Assembly: GCA_965222175.1 (NCBI GenBank) | Contig: OZ244938.1 | Location: 4,278,001 to 4,342,000 of the forward strand | DNA from: NORP240 sp965222175 | Lineage (GTDB): Bacteria > Pseudomonadota > Gammaproteobacteria > Pseudomonadales > Pseudohongiellaceae | Length of the DNA stretch: 64,000 nt | Reading direction: 5' to 3' | In this document: piece by piece, positions 36,968 to 45,399 of the stretch | Layout of the letters: each line of letters begins with the position of its first letter | Numbering within the stretch: the first letter of the stretch is position 1 | Position numbers and translations under genes: made by a program | The notes under the pieces: model-generated | Told to the model about the DNA's origin: nothing | The model's database searches: none | The model's input: the letters and a program-made list of their open reading frames with translations, nothing else

Positions 36968-36997
36968 CGGCGTCCTGTACTGATTTTCATGACGCCG
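36968..36997 (+). terminator. Possible terminator after trxA
   Basis: CGGCGTC (36968-36974) pairs perfectly with GACGCCG (36991-36997) around a 16-base loop, 16 bp after the trxA stop. Only TCTCCCT follows, so the U-tract is weak. Confidence 0.4.
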
Positions 36998-37708
36998 TCT
37001 CCCTACGTGGATTCACCCGTGCCTTATCCTGCAATTCCGGTTTGTGTCGCTCAGTACCATGGCGACTATCCTGACAGGTGACACCAGGCCAATGCCCGGA
37101 GCCAGCGCAGGTCAACCTTGACAACAGTCCCGACGAGGACGAAAAGCAACGAATAACGCCTCCCGGCCAGATAGACCAGGTAAGTCAGGGGGACATCGGC
37201 CGATATAATGCTAAATCGTTCTCAATCGGGAAAAAAAATCTGGACGAGACGTAAAAGTCGTTCTATATTGAGAGTATCAACAGCATCTGACCACACGTTG
37301 CTCTCTGGGTTAAACAAGCACCCTGTCAATTATTGATCCCGACGCAGCTTTTGCGACCTGATTCGCAGAATCTCGTGGACACGGTGCCGGTCTCAATACA
37401 AAATAATCCGAAAGCGCAGATTACTTAACAGCATCCTGAATTCGAATCGCAAAGCTGCTTTCCAGCCGGCTTACCAATATCCTGGAACTCAGCAACACCT
37501 GCACGCGATGGAAACTTTTTGTCATTAGTTAATAAAGAATTTTGAAATTATTGAACAGAACAAGAAGTATCTTTACCGGTTAACTAACCAGATTTTCCAA
37601 TGCCGACTGGTCTCCCACTCCACCAGTCCATTTCGGCCAAACACCTCATAAACCAATTACATTTTTTCAATCACTCCTACTTCGTATCCATATTGTGACT
37701 CTCAAATC
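36998..37708. other. Long leader region of rho
   Basis: This gap of about 710 bp before rho is less GC-rich than its surroundings and holds no convincing ORF. Rho genes are known to be autoregulated by premature termination in a long untranslated leader, and this region is the natural place for it. No specific binding site was identified. Confidence 0.45.
37204..37209 (+). promoter_or_regulatory. Candidate -10 box in the rho leader
   Basis: A consensus TATAAT in the AT-richer gap before rho. Transcription from it would give a leader of about 490 bases. The -35 region (TAAGTC at 37181-37186, 17-bp spacer) is poor. Confidence 0.35.
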
Positions 37709-38968
37709 ATGAATCTAACTGAACTCAAGCAAAAACCTATCGCCGAGTTGTTAAAGACTGCCCAGGAAATGGGTCTCGACAATGTTTCCCGAACGCGGAA
37801 ACAGGACATTATTTTCGTAATACTGAAACGCCATGCGAAAAATGGAGAGGATATCTATGGCGATGGCGTCCTTGAAATTCTTCAGGACGGGTTTGGCTTT
37901 CTGCGTTCCTCGGATTCGTCCTACCTGGCAGGCCCTGATGATATTTATGTTTCTCCCAGTCAGATACGCCGCTTCAATTTGCGGACCGGCGATACCATAG
38001 CGGGAAAGATCAGGCCTCCAAAAGAAGGTGAACGCTATTTTGCACTGCTGAAAATCAACGAGATTAATTTCAGCAAGCCTGAAGCAGCCAAGAACAAGAT
38101 TCTTTTCGAAAACCTGACACCGCTGTTTCCCCAGGACAGGCTGAAACTGGAGATCGGCAACGGCAGTACCGAAGACCTCAGTGCCCGGGTGATGGATCTG
38201 GTCGCACCGATAGGCAAGGGTCAGCGGGGATTGATCGTGTCGCCGCCGAAAGCGGGCAAGACCCTGATTCTGCAGAACATCGCCCAATCCATTACCAAGA
38301 ACAACCCTGAATGTCGACTAATCGTTCTACTCATTGACGAGCGCCCGGAAGAGGTTACGGAGATGCAACGCTCCGTGAGAGGCGAGGTAGTGGCCAGCAC
38401 CTTCGACGAACCACCTTCCCGCCATGTGCAGGTTTCGGAGATGGTTATAGAAAAAGCCAAGCGCCTGGTGGAACACAAGGAAGACGTGGTCATCCTGCTG
38501 GATTCCATTACGCGACTGGCGCGAGCATACAACACGATAATTCCCTCATCCGGAAAAGTGTTGACCGGTGGTGTTGATGCCCATGCCCTGGAACGACCGA
38601 AACGTTTTTTTGGCGCCGCCAGAAATCTTGAGGAAGGTGGCAGCCTGACTATCATTGCCACGGCCCTGGTCGAAACCGGATCCAAGATGGACGAGGTCAT
38701 ATACGAGGAATTCAAGGGTACGGGTAACATGGAACTGCACCTTGATCGCAAGATCGCCGAGAAAAGAGTTTATCCGGCAATCAATGTCAGACGCTCCGGA
38801 ACCCGAAGGGAAGATCTGCTTACTACCGACGAAGAACTGCAGCGCATGTGGATATTGAGAAAGATCCTCAGCTCCATGGAAGACGTCCAGGCTACTGAAT
38901 TTATCATCGACAAGCTGAAGGACACCAAGACCAACGACGAATTTTTCAATGCCATGAAGCGGAAATAA
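37709..38968 (+). CDS. rho: Transcription termination factor Rho
   Basis: A hexameric RNA helicase of 419 residues that ends transcription of untranslated RNA. The N-terminal Rho domain (MNLTELKQKPIAELLKTAQEMGL) is followed by the cold-shock-like RNA-binding fold (GFGFLRSSDSSYLAGPDDIYVSPSQIRRFNLRTGD), the P-loop SPPKAGKT, Walker B VVILLDSITRLARAYN and the Q/R loops (GGVDAHALERPKRFFGAARN). The length equals that of Pseudomonas and E. coli Rho. Confidence 0.97.
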   Translation: MNLTELKQKPIAELLKTAQEMGLDNVSRTRKQDIIFVILKRHAKNGEDIYGDGVLEILQDGFGFLRSSDSSYLAGPDDIYVSPSQIRRFNLRTGDTIAGKIRPPKEGERYFALLKINEINFSKPEAAKNKILFENLTPLFPQDRLKLEIGNGSTEDLSARVMDLVAPIGKGQRGLIVSPPKAGKTLILQNIAQSITKNNPECRLIVLLIDERPEEVTEMQRSVRGEVVASTFDEPPSRHVQVSEMVIEKAKRLVEHKEDVVILLDSITRLARAYNTIIPSSGKVLTGGVDAHALERPKRFFGAARNLEEGGSLTIIATALVETGSKMDEVIYEEFKGTGNMELHLDRKIAEKRVYPAINVRRSGTRREDLLTTDEELQRMWILRKILSSMEDVQATEFIIDKLKDTKTNDEFFNAMKRK

Positions 38969-39052
38969 GAAGAATCGATACCGCATTTATATAAACTGCT
39001 CGTACCATAATAAGCCCCTCTACATCCTTGCGTAATTTTCCCGGAAACGACC

Positions 39053-40516
39053 ATGGCGCTTCGTGACCTGCGTGAGTTCATCGACCTGTTGGAGCAGCAG
39101 GGCGAACTCAAGCGAATCCGTACGGAAGTGAATCCGCACCTCGAGATTACCGAGATCTGTGACCGTACCCTGCGGGCGCAAGGTCCGGCCCTGCTGTTTG
39201 AAAATCCTGGAAACAGCATGCCCCTGCTGGGCAACCTTTTCGGTACAACACGCCGGGTCGCCCTGGCCATGGGCCAGGAAGACATCGCCGGCCTGCGGGA
39301 GGTCGGTAAACTGCTGGCCCTGTTAAAAGAGCCCTCTCCGCCCAAAGGCTGGAAAGACCTGCTGCAGAATCTGCCCAATTACCGCCAGGTGCTGAATATC
39401 AAGCCCAGCATCCGGCGCAGCGCGCCGTTCCAGGAAGTCGTCGTCGACAAGGACGATATCGACCTGTCGAGTCTGCCCATTCAAACCTGCTGGCCCGGCG
39501 ATGCCGGTCCCCTGGTTACCTGGCCGCTGGTCATCACCCGGGGTCCGCGCCAGGAACGACAGAACCTGGGGATCTATCGCATGCAGCTGATCGGACGTAA
39601 TCGCCTGATCATGCGCTGGCTATCCCACCGCGGCGGTGCCCTGGATTTCAGGGACTGGCAGCAGCAGCATCCTGGCGAAGCGTTTCCCGTATCCATCGCC
39701 ATCGGCGCCGACCCGGCCACCATCCTGGCAACGGTCACGCCAATTCCGGACACCCTGTCCGAGTATGCCTTTGCCGGTTTGCTGCGGGGCGAAAAGACTG
39801 AGCTGGTAGTGAGCCAGGGCAACGATCTGCAGGTTCCCGCCAGTGCTGAAATCGTGCTTGAGGGAGTCATAGAGCCCGGTGATATGGCGGATGAAGGACC
39901 GTTCGGGGATCACACCGGCTACTACAACGAAGTCGAGAAGTTTCCGGTCTTCACCGTGCAGAGACTGCTGCACCGCAAGGACGCCATCTATCACAGCACC
40001 TATACCGGCAGGCCGCCCGACGAGCCGTCGGTCCTCGGCGTTGCCCTCAACGAAGTGTTCGTCCCGTTGCTGCAGAAGCAGTATCCCGAGATAACCGACT
40101 TTTACCTGCCACCGGAAGGATGCTCCTATCGCATGGCGGTGGTGAGTATTCGCAAGCAGTATCCGGGCCACGCCAAACGCGTCATGATGGGTACCTGGTC
40201 GTTCCTCCGCCAGTTCATGTACACCAAGTTCGTTATTGTCACCGATGATGATGTCAACGTGCGGGACTGGAACGACGTTATCTGGGCGCTTACCACGCGG
40301 GTTGATCCCACCCGTGATACGGTGCTGGTGGATAACACGCCCATCGATTACCTGGACTTTGCCTCGCCGGTTTCCGGGCTGGGATCGAAGATGGGCATCG
40401 ACGCCACCGCCAAGTGGCCGGGGGAAACCAGTCGCGAATGGGGCACACCCATCACCATGGACAGGGACGTGAAACAGCGGGTGGATGCCCTGTGGGACGA
40501 GCTGGATATTTTCTGA
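39053..40516 (+). CDS. ubiD: 4-hydroxy-3-polyprenylbenzoate decarboxylase UbiD
   Basis: A 487-residue prenyl-FMN-dependent decarboxylase in ubiquinone synthesis. Typical segments are MALRDLREFIDLLEQQGELKRI, NLGIYRMQLIGRNRLIMRW, the E-x-PFGDHTGYY active-site stretch (DEGPFGDHTGYYNE) and TKFVIVTDDDVNVRDWNDVIWALTTR. It lies downstream of rho, as in Pseudomonas. It needs prFMN from UbiX, which is not in this window. Confidence 0.95.
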   Translation: MALRDLREFIDLLEQQGELKRIRTEVNPHLEITEICDRTLRAQGPALLFENPGNSMPLLGNLFGTTRRVALAMGQEDIAGLREVGKLLALLKEPSPPKGWKDLLQNLPNYRQVLNIKPSIRRSAPFQEVVVDKDDIDLSSLPIQTCWPGDAGPLVTWPLVITRGPRQERQNLGIYRMQLIGRNRLIMRWLSHRGGALDFRDWQQQHPGEAFPVSIAIGADPATILATVTPIPDTLSEYAFAGLLRGEKTELVVSQGNDLQVPASAEIVLEGVIEPGDMADEGPFGDHTGYYNEVEKFPVFTVQRLLHRKDAIYHSTYTGRPPDEPSVLGVALNEVFVPLLQKQYPEITDFYLPPEGCSYRMAVVSIRKQYPGHAKRVMMGTWSFLRQFMYTKFVIVTDDDVNVRDWNDVIWALTTRVDPTRDTVLVDNTPIDYLDFASPVSGLGSKMGIDATAKWPGETSREWGTPITMDRDVKQRVDALWDELDIF

Positions 40517-40631
40517 CCGGCAGGCGGTTTTTACTCCCCCACGCCATGGCAAACAGGGTGAACCGGCCCGCTACTTCGGAAAATGTCCTGAACACCAGTT
40601 TTCTATCCGGGCAGGAAACTGCGCAGAGATC

Positions 40632-40646
40632 TGTGGGACAGCAATG
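40632..40646 (+). repeat. Solo copy of the IS110-end 15-bp motif
   Basis: TGTGGGACAGCAATG, identical to the minus-strand reading of 17983-17997. It lies in the convergent gap between ubiD and the HemY-like gene, with no transposase nearby. It may be a target-site motif or a remnant. Confidence 0.5.
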
Positions 40647-40650
40647 TCCG

Positions 40651-41976
40651 TTACTCTTTCAAATTGTCCGCAGTTTCCTCAGGCTCGTCAGGCACGGTCG
40701 TCTGCACGGCATCCAGTCCATCCCCTTCAGGAGCAGGTAAGGGGAGGTCAGGCAGGGGCGTGTCTGCCAGCTGCAGGTACCGGTGGAAGCACTGCCTGGC
40801 GGCGACAGGCTCTCCGAGACTGCCAAGCAGCCTGGTCAGTTCGGCAAACACTTCCGGCCCCGGCGCGATGGTACTGCTGGCCTCGAAATATTCCCGTGCC
40901 AGTTCCCAGTCCCGGCAGCGCATGGCAATGCGACCCAGGGCCAATAGCAACTGCCCGTCATTGGGCCATTCCTGAATCCAGTCCCGGCCACGCCGCAGTT
41001 GTTCGCTGCAGACACCGAAATCCTCCAGGCCGTACTTGGCCACGAGGGACTCGTCCCAGCTACGTTCCAGGGACGCTTCGATGACCCGGGCAGCTTCTTC
41101 ACCAGCGCCGGCTTTCACCAGCAGGTCGACATAGCGGACAATCAGCTCGACGTCCTCGCGAATCAACTGGGGTGCCTGGCGCCACAGAGCCATTAACTTT
41201 CCGGACAGGGCGTCAGCGGATTCCTCACTGGCGGCAGTGTTTTCCGCCAGTCCGTTCAGTCGTCCAAGCAGAACCTGTTGCTGCAGGTGCCGGTCCTCCT
41301 GTTCGTCGATAACCCCGGCTTTCACCAGTGACGGCAGCAGTGCTTCCAGTCGGTCCCAATCCCCCAGTTGCAGATGGATATCCCTGGACAGGGCAAGTTG
41401 ACGGTTACTGCCGGCGGTGGTGCGTTCAAGCTGCTGGAGAATATCCAGGGAATCCCCGAAGTGATTATTCTTCGCCAGCAATTCCGCCCTGAGCATTCTT
41501 ATGGATGACAGTGAAGCCGGGAACTTCTTTGCCGCCTTGTCCAGTACCGTCGACCACTGCGCCTCAAGACCCAGTCGCTGGGCCGCACAGGCAGCCGCCA
41601 GGAAATTCACCAGCGTGGCATCATCATCGTTGAAGCTGCGTTCCAGGATGCCCAGGGCTTTTTCCCACTGCTGTTCCACGAACAATTGCAGCCCTTCGGT
41701 GGTGCGGGTTTCGGCATGCCCCTGTCGACCCGAACTGTCACGATTCCTTCCGGAAAACAGCCGTCTGGGGTTCAGCACAGTCACCAGCCATGCCGCCAGG
41801 CGCCACAGCAGGAACAGAATCAGTGCGGCAACCGCCGCCGCCACGAGACTGGTTTCCAGGGTGGTACTGCCCCAGGCAACCAGCAGGTAACCCGGGTCGT
41901 TGACCAGGTCCAGGTAAAAGAACAGCAGTCCTGCGACGACCACCGCCAGCAGGGAATAAACCAGCAATTTCACCAT
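40651..41976 (-). CDS. hemY: HemY-like protein (haem biosynthesis operon, TPR protein)
   Basis: A 441-residue inner-membrane protein with two N-terminal helices (LLVYSLLAVVVAGLLFFYLDL and SLVAAAVAALILFLLWRLAAWLV) and a cytoplasmic or periplasmic tetratricopeptide-like helical region (EGLQLFVEQQWEKALGILERSF, PNDGQLLLALGRIAMRCRDWELAREYFEAS). It is the last gene of hemC-hemD-hemX-hemY, starting 36 bp after hemX. Its role in haem synthesis is assumed from location. It is not the protoporphyrinogen oxidase also named HemY in Bacillus. Confidence 0.88.
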   Translation of the reverse strand: MVKLLVYSLLAVVVAGLLFFYLDLVNDPGYLLVAWGSTTLETSLVAAAVAALILFLLWRLAAWLVTVLNPRRLFSGRNRDSSGRQGHAETRTTEGLQLFVEQQWEKALGILERSFNDDDATLVNFLAAACAAQRLGLEAQWSTVLDKAAKKFPASLSSIRMLRAELLAKNNHFGDSLDILQQLERTTAGSNRQLALSRDIHLQLGDWDRLEALLPSLVKAGVIDEQEDRHLQQQVLLGRLNGLAENTAASEESADALSGKLMALWRQAPQLIREDVELIVRYVDLLVKAGAGEEAARVIEASLERSWDESLVAKYGLEDFGVCSEQLRRGRDWIQEWPNDGQLLLALGRIAMRCRDWELAREYFEASSTIAPGPEVFAELTRLLGSLGEPVAARQCFHRYLQLADTPLPDLPLPAPEGDGLDAVQTTVPDEPEETADNLKE

Positions 41977-42012
41977 AGTCTCAGTGCCATCGAGTACAAC
42001 CGTTGCCAGCCT

Positions 42013-43188
42013 CTACTGGACGGCATCACGGGTACCAGCCAGCGGGTTGGGAGTCAGCTGCTCAACCAGGTCCATGGACCGGGACAGGTCCGGCAGGTCG
42101 GGTACCGGCTGGCTGGCCAGCAGTTGATCCAGCTCCGCGATTATCGGTAAGGTCGCCTCGCCCAGGCCGACCTGGTTGGCGGCCAGCAGTTCCCGGGCGC
42201 GACCCAGGCTGTCCCGGAACGAGGACGGGTGATGGGCAAGTAATGCCAGCTGAGCCTGGTGCAGCAGCAGGTCGATATTCTGCGCGGCAAAAAACAGGGC
42301 GCCAGGTGGCTCGGTAATTTCACTGATGTCCTGCCAGTCCCGCCAGATAAAGACGGATGACAGGAATTCCCTGGCCGTATCCAGCAGCGAGCCGGTGGCC
42401 GCCTCCCCGGAACTGTCAATGGCCTGGTTCGCGGTAGTCGTCGCGACGGCAGGGTCATCAAGGCGCGCCAGAAACGCGTTCTGCTGCGAGGCGGGCGTTG
42501 CCTCCAGGTCACCCACCTGCTGGCGCAGTGCTTCTATATCACTGAACAGTGCATCGGGGTCGTAGTCCACCAGGGATCGCAACTGCTCCATTTCCACTGC
42601 CAGGGCGGCACGCGCAGCCGACACCCGGCTGTCCCCGGAATCCGCCAGCAACTGATCCACGTTTTCCAGCAGCGCAACCGTCGTGGGAATATCCGCGGTA
42701 ATACCGAGATGCTGGTTAGCCAGGCGGTGCAGGTACTCGGCTTCCAGGAGTCGCCAGCGGGCGTCTTCGCCGGCGATGGTGCCACTAAACTGGCTGCGCA
42801 GATCGGTCAGATCACTGTTCAGCTGCTCCAGTCTGCCACCGAATTCGGCGTCCAGGGTACTGGTCACCTCTGCGGCCAGGGCCGGGGCAGTGGGAACCCG
42901 GGCAAGGCGGTCCTCCAGCGCGGCGAGGCGCGTATCACTGGCTACCAGTTGATCCCGCAGTCCGCTGTTTTCCGCGCTCACCTGTTCCAGCCGGGTAGTG
43001 AGAATCCAAAGCTGGTAACCGATAAAACCAAGCCCGCCGGCCACCACGAGGAACAGCACCAGCCTGACCAGCAGCCGCCACAGTCGTGCCAGCAGGCCAG
43101 GCTTCGACTCCCTGGTAGCCGCAGTGGCGTTTTTACTGCTCATCTCGTCCAGAAGCCTCGGGGTTTCCACTTCATCTGTCACGGCCAT
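42013..43188 (-). CDS. hemX: HemX-like membrane protein
   Basis: A 391-residue protein with a polar N-tail, one membrane helix (LVRLVLFLVVAGGLGFIGYQLWIL), a coiled coil with LEQVSAENSGLRDQLVASDTRLAALEDRL, and a helical C-terminal domain (LLEAEYLHRLANQHLGITADIPTTVALLENVDQLL) typical of proteobacterial HemX. It is often labelled uroporphyrinogen III methyltransferase, but it has no SAM-binding fold, so that label is not supported. It is co-directional with hemD (87 bp gap) and hemY. Confidence 0.88.
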   Translation of the reverse strand: MAVTDEVETPRLLDEMSSKNATAATRESKPGLLARLWRLLVRLVLFLVVAGGLGFIGYQLWILTTRLEQVSAENSGLRDQLVASDTRLAALEDRLARVPTAPALAAEVTSTLDAEFGGRLEQLNSDLTDLRSQFSGTIAGEDARWRLLEAEYLHRLANQHLGITADIPTTVALLENVDQLLADSGDSRVSAARAALAVEMEQLRSLVDYDPDALFSDIEALRQQVGDLEATPASQQNAFLARLDDPAVATTTANQAIDSSGEAATGSLLDTAREFLSSVFIWRDWQDISEITEPPGALFFAAQNIDLLLHQAQLALLAHHPSSFRDSLGRARELLAANQVGLGEATLPIIAELDQLLASQPVPDLPDLSRSMDLVEQLTPNPLAGTRDAVQ

Positions 43189-43275
43189 GCCCTTTCACAA
43201 GTTTTTCAGGGTGACTCACTGCCATCGGGATTCCACGCTGACACCGAGGCCACCGGCTGCTACGGAGACTCCCGC

Positions 43276-44157
43276 CTACCGGGAATTCCGCACTTGCCAG
43301 GCCACCTCACCAAGAGCCGCAATGATAGCCTCGTCGGTGGCGCCTGCGCAGGAAATGACCTTGATGAAACCGGCATCCAGCGCCTTTTCCCGGACCCGCT
43401 CCGACGGCACCAGCAATGGTAGCAGATTGAGGCCGTTACGCTTAATGTCAACCAGCCCGCAGAACGTGTCCAGTATCTGAGCACTGGTCACGGTTATCAC
43501 ATTTATCGATTCACTGCGAATCAGGCTGTGCAGTTGTGTGCCGCTGTCACCCGGTGGCCGGCGTTCATAGGTTTCAATGTAGTCCACCCGGGCACCGCGG
43601 CGACGCAGGGTTTCCGCCAGCAGTTCCCGGCCACCGACGCCACGGAACAGGGCGATTTTCCGATCATCCACCCGGTTCAGCAGCGGCAGTGCCAGGATGT
43701 CCTCGCTTTGCATGCCGGCCGGCGACACCTGCACTTCGCAGGGCAGTTGCTGCAGGGCGGCGGCGGTGGCCGGTCCCACGGCAAGAACCTCGACACCGGC
43801 AGGGAACTGGGGCCAGAAACGGTCGATCCATGCCAGGCCGAAACGTGCCGCGTTGGTGCTGACAAAGATCAGGACATGGTAATTGTCCAGTTCCTGGATC
43901 TGCTGTGTGATAACCGCCTGACGGGACGGGTCGGCAACCGGCTCGATTACCAGCAAGGGGAAATGTACCGCCCGGGCACCCATTGCCCGGATGGCCGCCA
44001 CCAGCGACTCACCCTGACCCGCCGGGCGCGTCACCAGGACAGTCAGGCCCCTGAGGTCACCCGTCTCTTTACCGGACTGCTTACTGGACTGCTTACCGGA
44101 CTGCCTCCCGGATCGGCTTCCGGATTCATTCCCGGACTTGTTCCCGGTATCCGCCAT
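43276..44157 (-). CDS. hemD: Uroporphyrinogen-III synthase with Ser-Gly/Lys-Gln repeat N-tail
   Basis: A 293-residue enzyme that closes and inverts ring D of hydroxymethylbilane. The HemD fold begins at LRGLTVLVTRPAGQGESL, with VLIFVSTNAARFGL, VLAVGPATAAAL and VITVTSAQILDTF following. ATG at 44157 is preferred; GTG at 44208, 3 bp after the hemC stop, is possible. Residues 5-30 are an unusual low-complexity tail of (K/R)-(Q/N)-S-G units encoded by roughly 12-bp DNA repeats, absent from typical HemD. Confidence 0.9.
   Translation of the reverse strand: MADTGNKSGNESGSRSGRQSGKQSSKQSGKETGDLRGLTVLVTRPAGQGESLVAAIRAMGARAVHFPLLVIEPVADPSRQAVITQQIQELDNYHVLIFVSTNAARFGLAWIDRFWPQFPAGVEVLAVGPATAAALQQLPCEVQVSPAGMQSEDILALPLLNRVDDRKIALFRGVGGRELLAETLRRRGARVDYIETYERRPPGDSGTQLHSLIRSESINVITVTSAQILDTFCGLVDIKRNGLNLLPLLVPSERVREKALDAGFIKVISCAGATDEAIIAALGEVAWQVRNSR
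44074..44151 (-). repeat. Degenerate 12-bp tandem repeat in hemD 5' end
   Basis: Units such as AAGCAGTCCGGT repeat with drift and code for the KQSG/GNKSG-type residues of the HemD N-tail. The pattern suggests slippage-driven expansion. Confidence 0.6.
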
Positions 44158-44211
44158 AGTGATTCCCGATAACGTCGGCAGACCGTCAATGCCGTCCGAC
44201 AATGTCACGGC

Positions 44212-45135
44212 TCAGCGTAATGCCGCCAGGATGCGATCCGCGCCCTGGCTGAGCAGATCCTCTGCGACTTCCAGTCCCAGGGCCTCCGGATCTGCCGCGT
44301 GGCCCTCGTGGCGACTCCGGAGCAGCACGGATCCGTCCGGGTGGCCAACCCGACCACGCAACACCAGCCGTTCTCCCTGCAATTCCGCAAAGGCCGCCAG
44401 CGGGACGTGACAGCCCCCCTGTAAACGATTGTTAACCGCCCGCTCCGCGCGAACCCGGATGGCAGTGTGTTCATCGTGCAGGCAGGCCAGCAGTTGCTGC
44501 AACTGTGCATCGTCGCGACGACACTCGATGCCAACCGCTCCCTGGCCCACGGCTGGCAGACTGTCGCCATAATCCAGCCGTTCCCTGATGCGATCCTGCA
44601 GTTCCAGCCGCAACAGGCCTGCCGTGGCCAGGACAATGGCATCGTAGTCGCCGGCATCGAGTTTTGCCAGCCGGGTGCCGACATTACCGCGCAGGTCGCG
44701 AACCTGCAGATCCGGTCGCAGGTGGCGGATCTGACACTGGCGCCGGAAACTGGAAGTGCCCACCACCGCCCCTTCCGGCAGGGAGGCCAGGGACTCGAAG
44801 TGATTGGACACCAGGGCATCAGACGGGTCTTCCCGCGGACAGATCACTGCAAGCTCCAGGCCCTCGGGAAACTCCACCGGCAAATCCTTCATGGAATGAA
44901 CGGCTATGTCGGCTTCGTTGTCCAGCATGGCACGCTCCAGTTCCTTGATGAACAGCCCCTTGCCACCCACCTTGGCCAGGGGCCTGTCGAGAATCTTGTC
45001 ACCACGGGTGGTGAAGGTCAGCAACTCGATAGCCAGGTCCGCATGGTTTTCCTGCAATCGATCCCTGACATAGTGCGCCTGCCACAGCGCCAGGGGACTT
45101 TTCCTTGTGGCGATAGTGAGTTGCCTCCGGGTCAT
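44212..45135 (-). CDS. hemC: Porphobilinogen deaminase (hydroxymethylbilane synthase)
   Basis: A 307-residue enzyme that links four porphobilinogens on a dipyrromethane cofactor. Visible: LTIATRKSPLALWQAHYV, GGKGLFIKELE, DIAVHSMKDLPVE and RAERAVNNRLQGGCHVPLAAFAE with the cofactor cysteine. AGGAG lies 6 bp before the ATG. First gene of hemCDXY, divergent from argH. The algZ-algR genes that separate hemC and argH in Pseudomonas are absent. Confidence 0.95.
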   Translation of the reverse strand: MTRRQLTIATRKSPLALWQAHYVRDRLQENHADLAIELLTFTTRGDKILDRPLAKVGGKGLFIKELERAMLDNEADIAVHSMKDLPVEFPEGLELAVICPREDPSDALVSNHFESLASLPEGAVVGTSSFRRQCQIRHLRPDLQVRDLRGNVGTRLAKLDAGDYDAIVLATAGLLRLELQDRIRERLDYGDSLPAVGQGAVGIECRRDDAQLQQLLACLHDEHTAIRVRAERAVNNRLQGGCHVPLAAFAELQGERLVLRGRVGHPDGSVLLRSRHEGHAADPEALGLEVAEDLLSQGADRILAALR

Positions 45136-45272
45136 GAATTCTCCTGTGTCAGCATTCTGTTAAGCAGGTGGATAGTGGCTTCCTGGCATCGGACCGGTAA
45201 CGCTGTCGAATCCCATCGTTACAGTTTCAGCATCAGGCGGAAGTTCCGCCCACCGCCGATGGCGAGAGCTGC

Positions 45273-45295
45273 GGTGACAGAATGACAGTCACCGA
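45273..45295. promoter_or_regulatory. Palindromic operator candidate between hemC and argH
   Basis: CGGTGAC (45273-45279) and GTCACCG (45289-45295), a perfect 7-bp inverted repeat with a 9-bp spacer, lie in the divergent gap about 140 bp from hemC and 105 bp from argH. The spacing between half-sites fits a dimeric regulator. The identity of that regulator is unknown. Confidence 0.4.
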
Positions 45296-45342
45296 ATCAC
45301 GCTATTCTACGGGATATCCCGTCACAGTCCGAATAATATTGC

Positions 45343-45348
45343 TATAAT
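45343..45348 (+). promoter_or_regulatory. Candidate -10 box of argH
   Basis: A consensus TATAAT 52 bp before the argH start; GTCACA at 45321-45326 is a weak -35 with a 16-bp spacer. Confidence 0.4.
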
Positions 45349-45399
45349 CGCCCCGCTATTCAACCTGACCCCGCAACAGCAATTCCGTGAGCACTTATC

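Noticed and set aside
42013..43188. Annotation of HemX as uroporphyrinogen III methyltransferase
   Set aside because: The protein has a single membrane helix, coiled coil and helical domain, without the SAM-binding fold.
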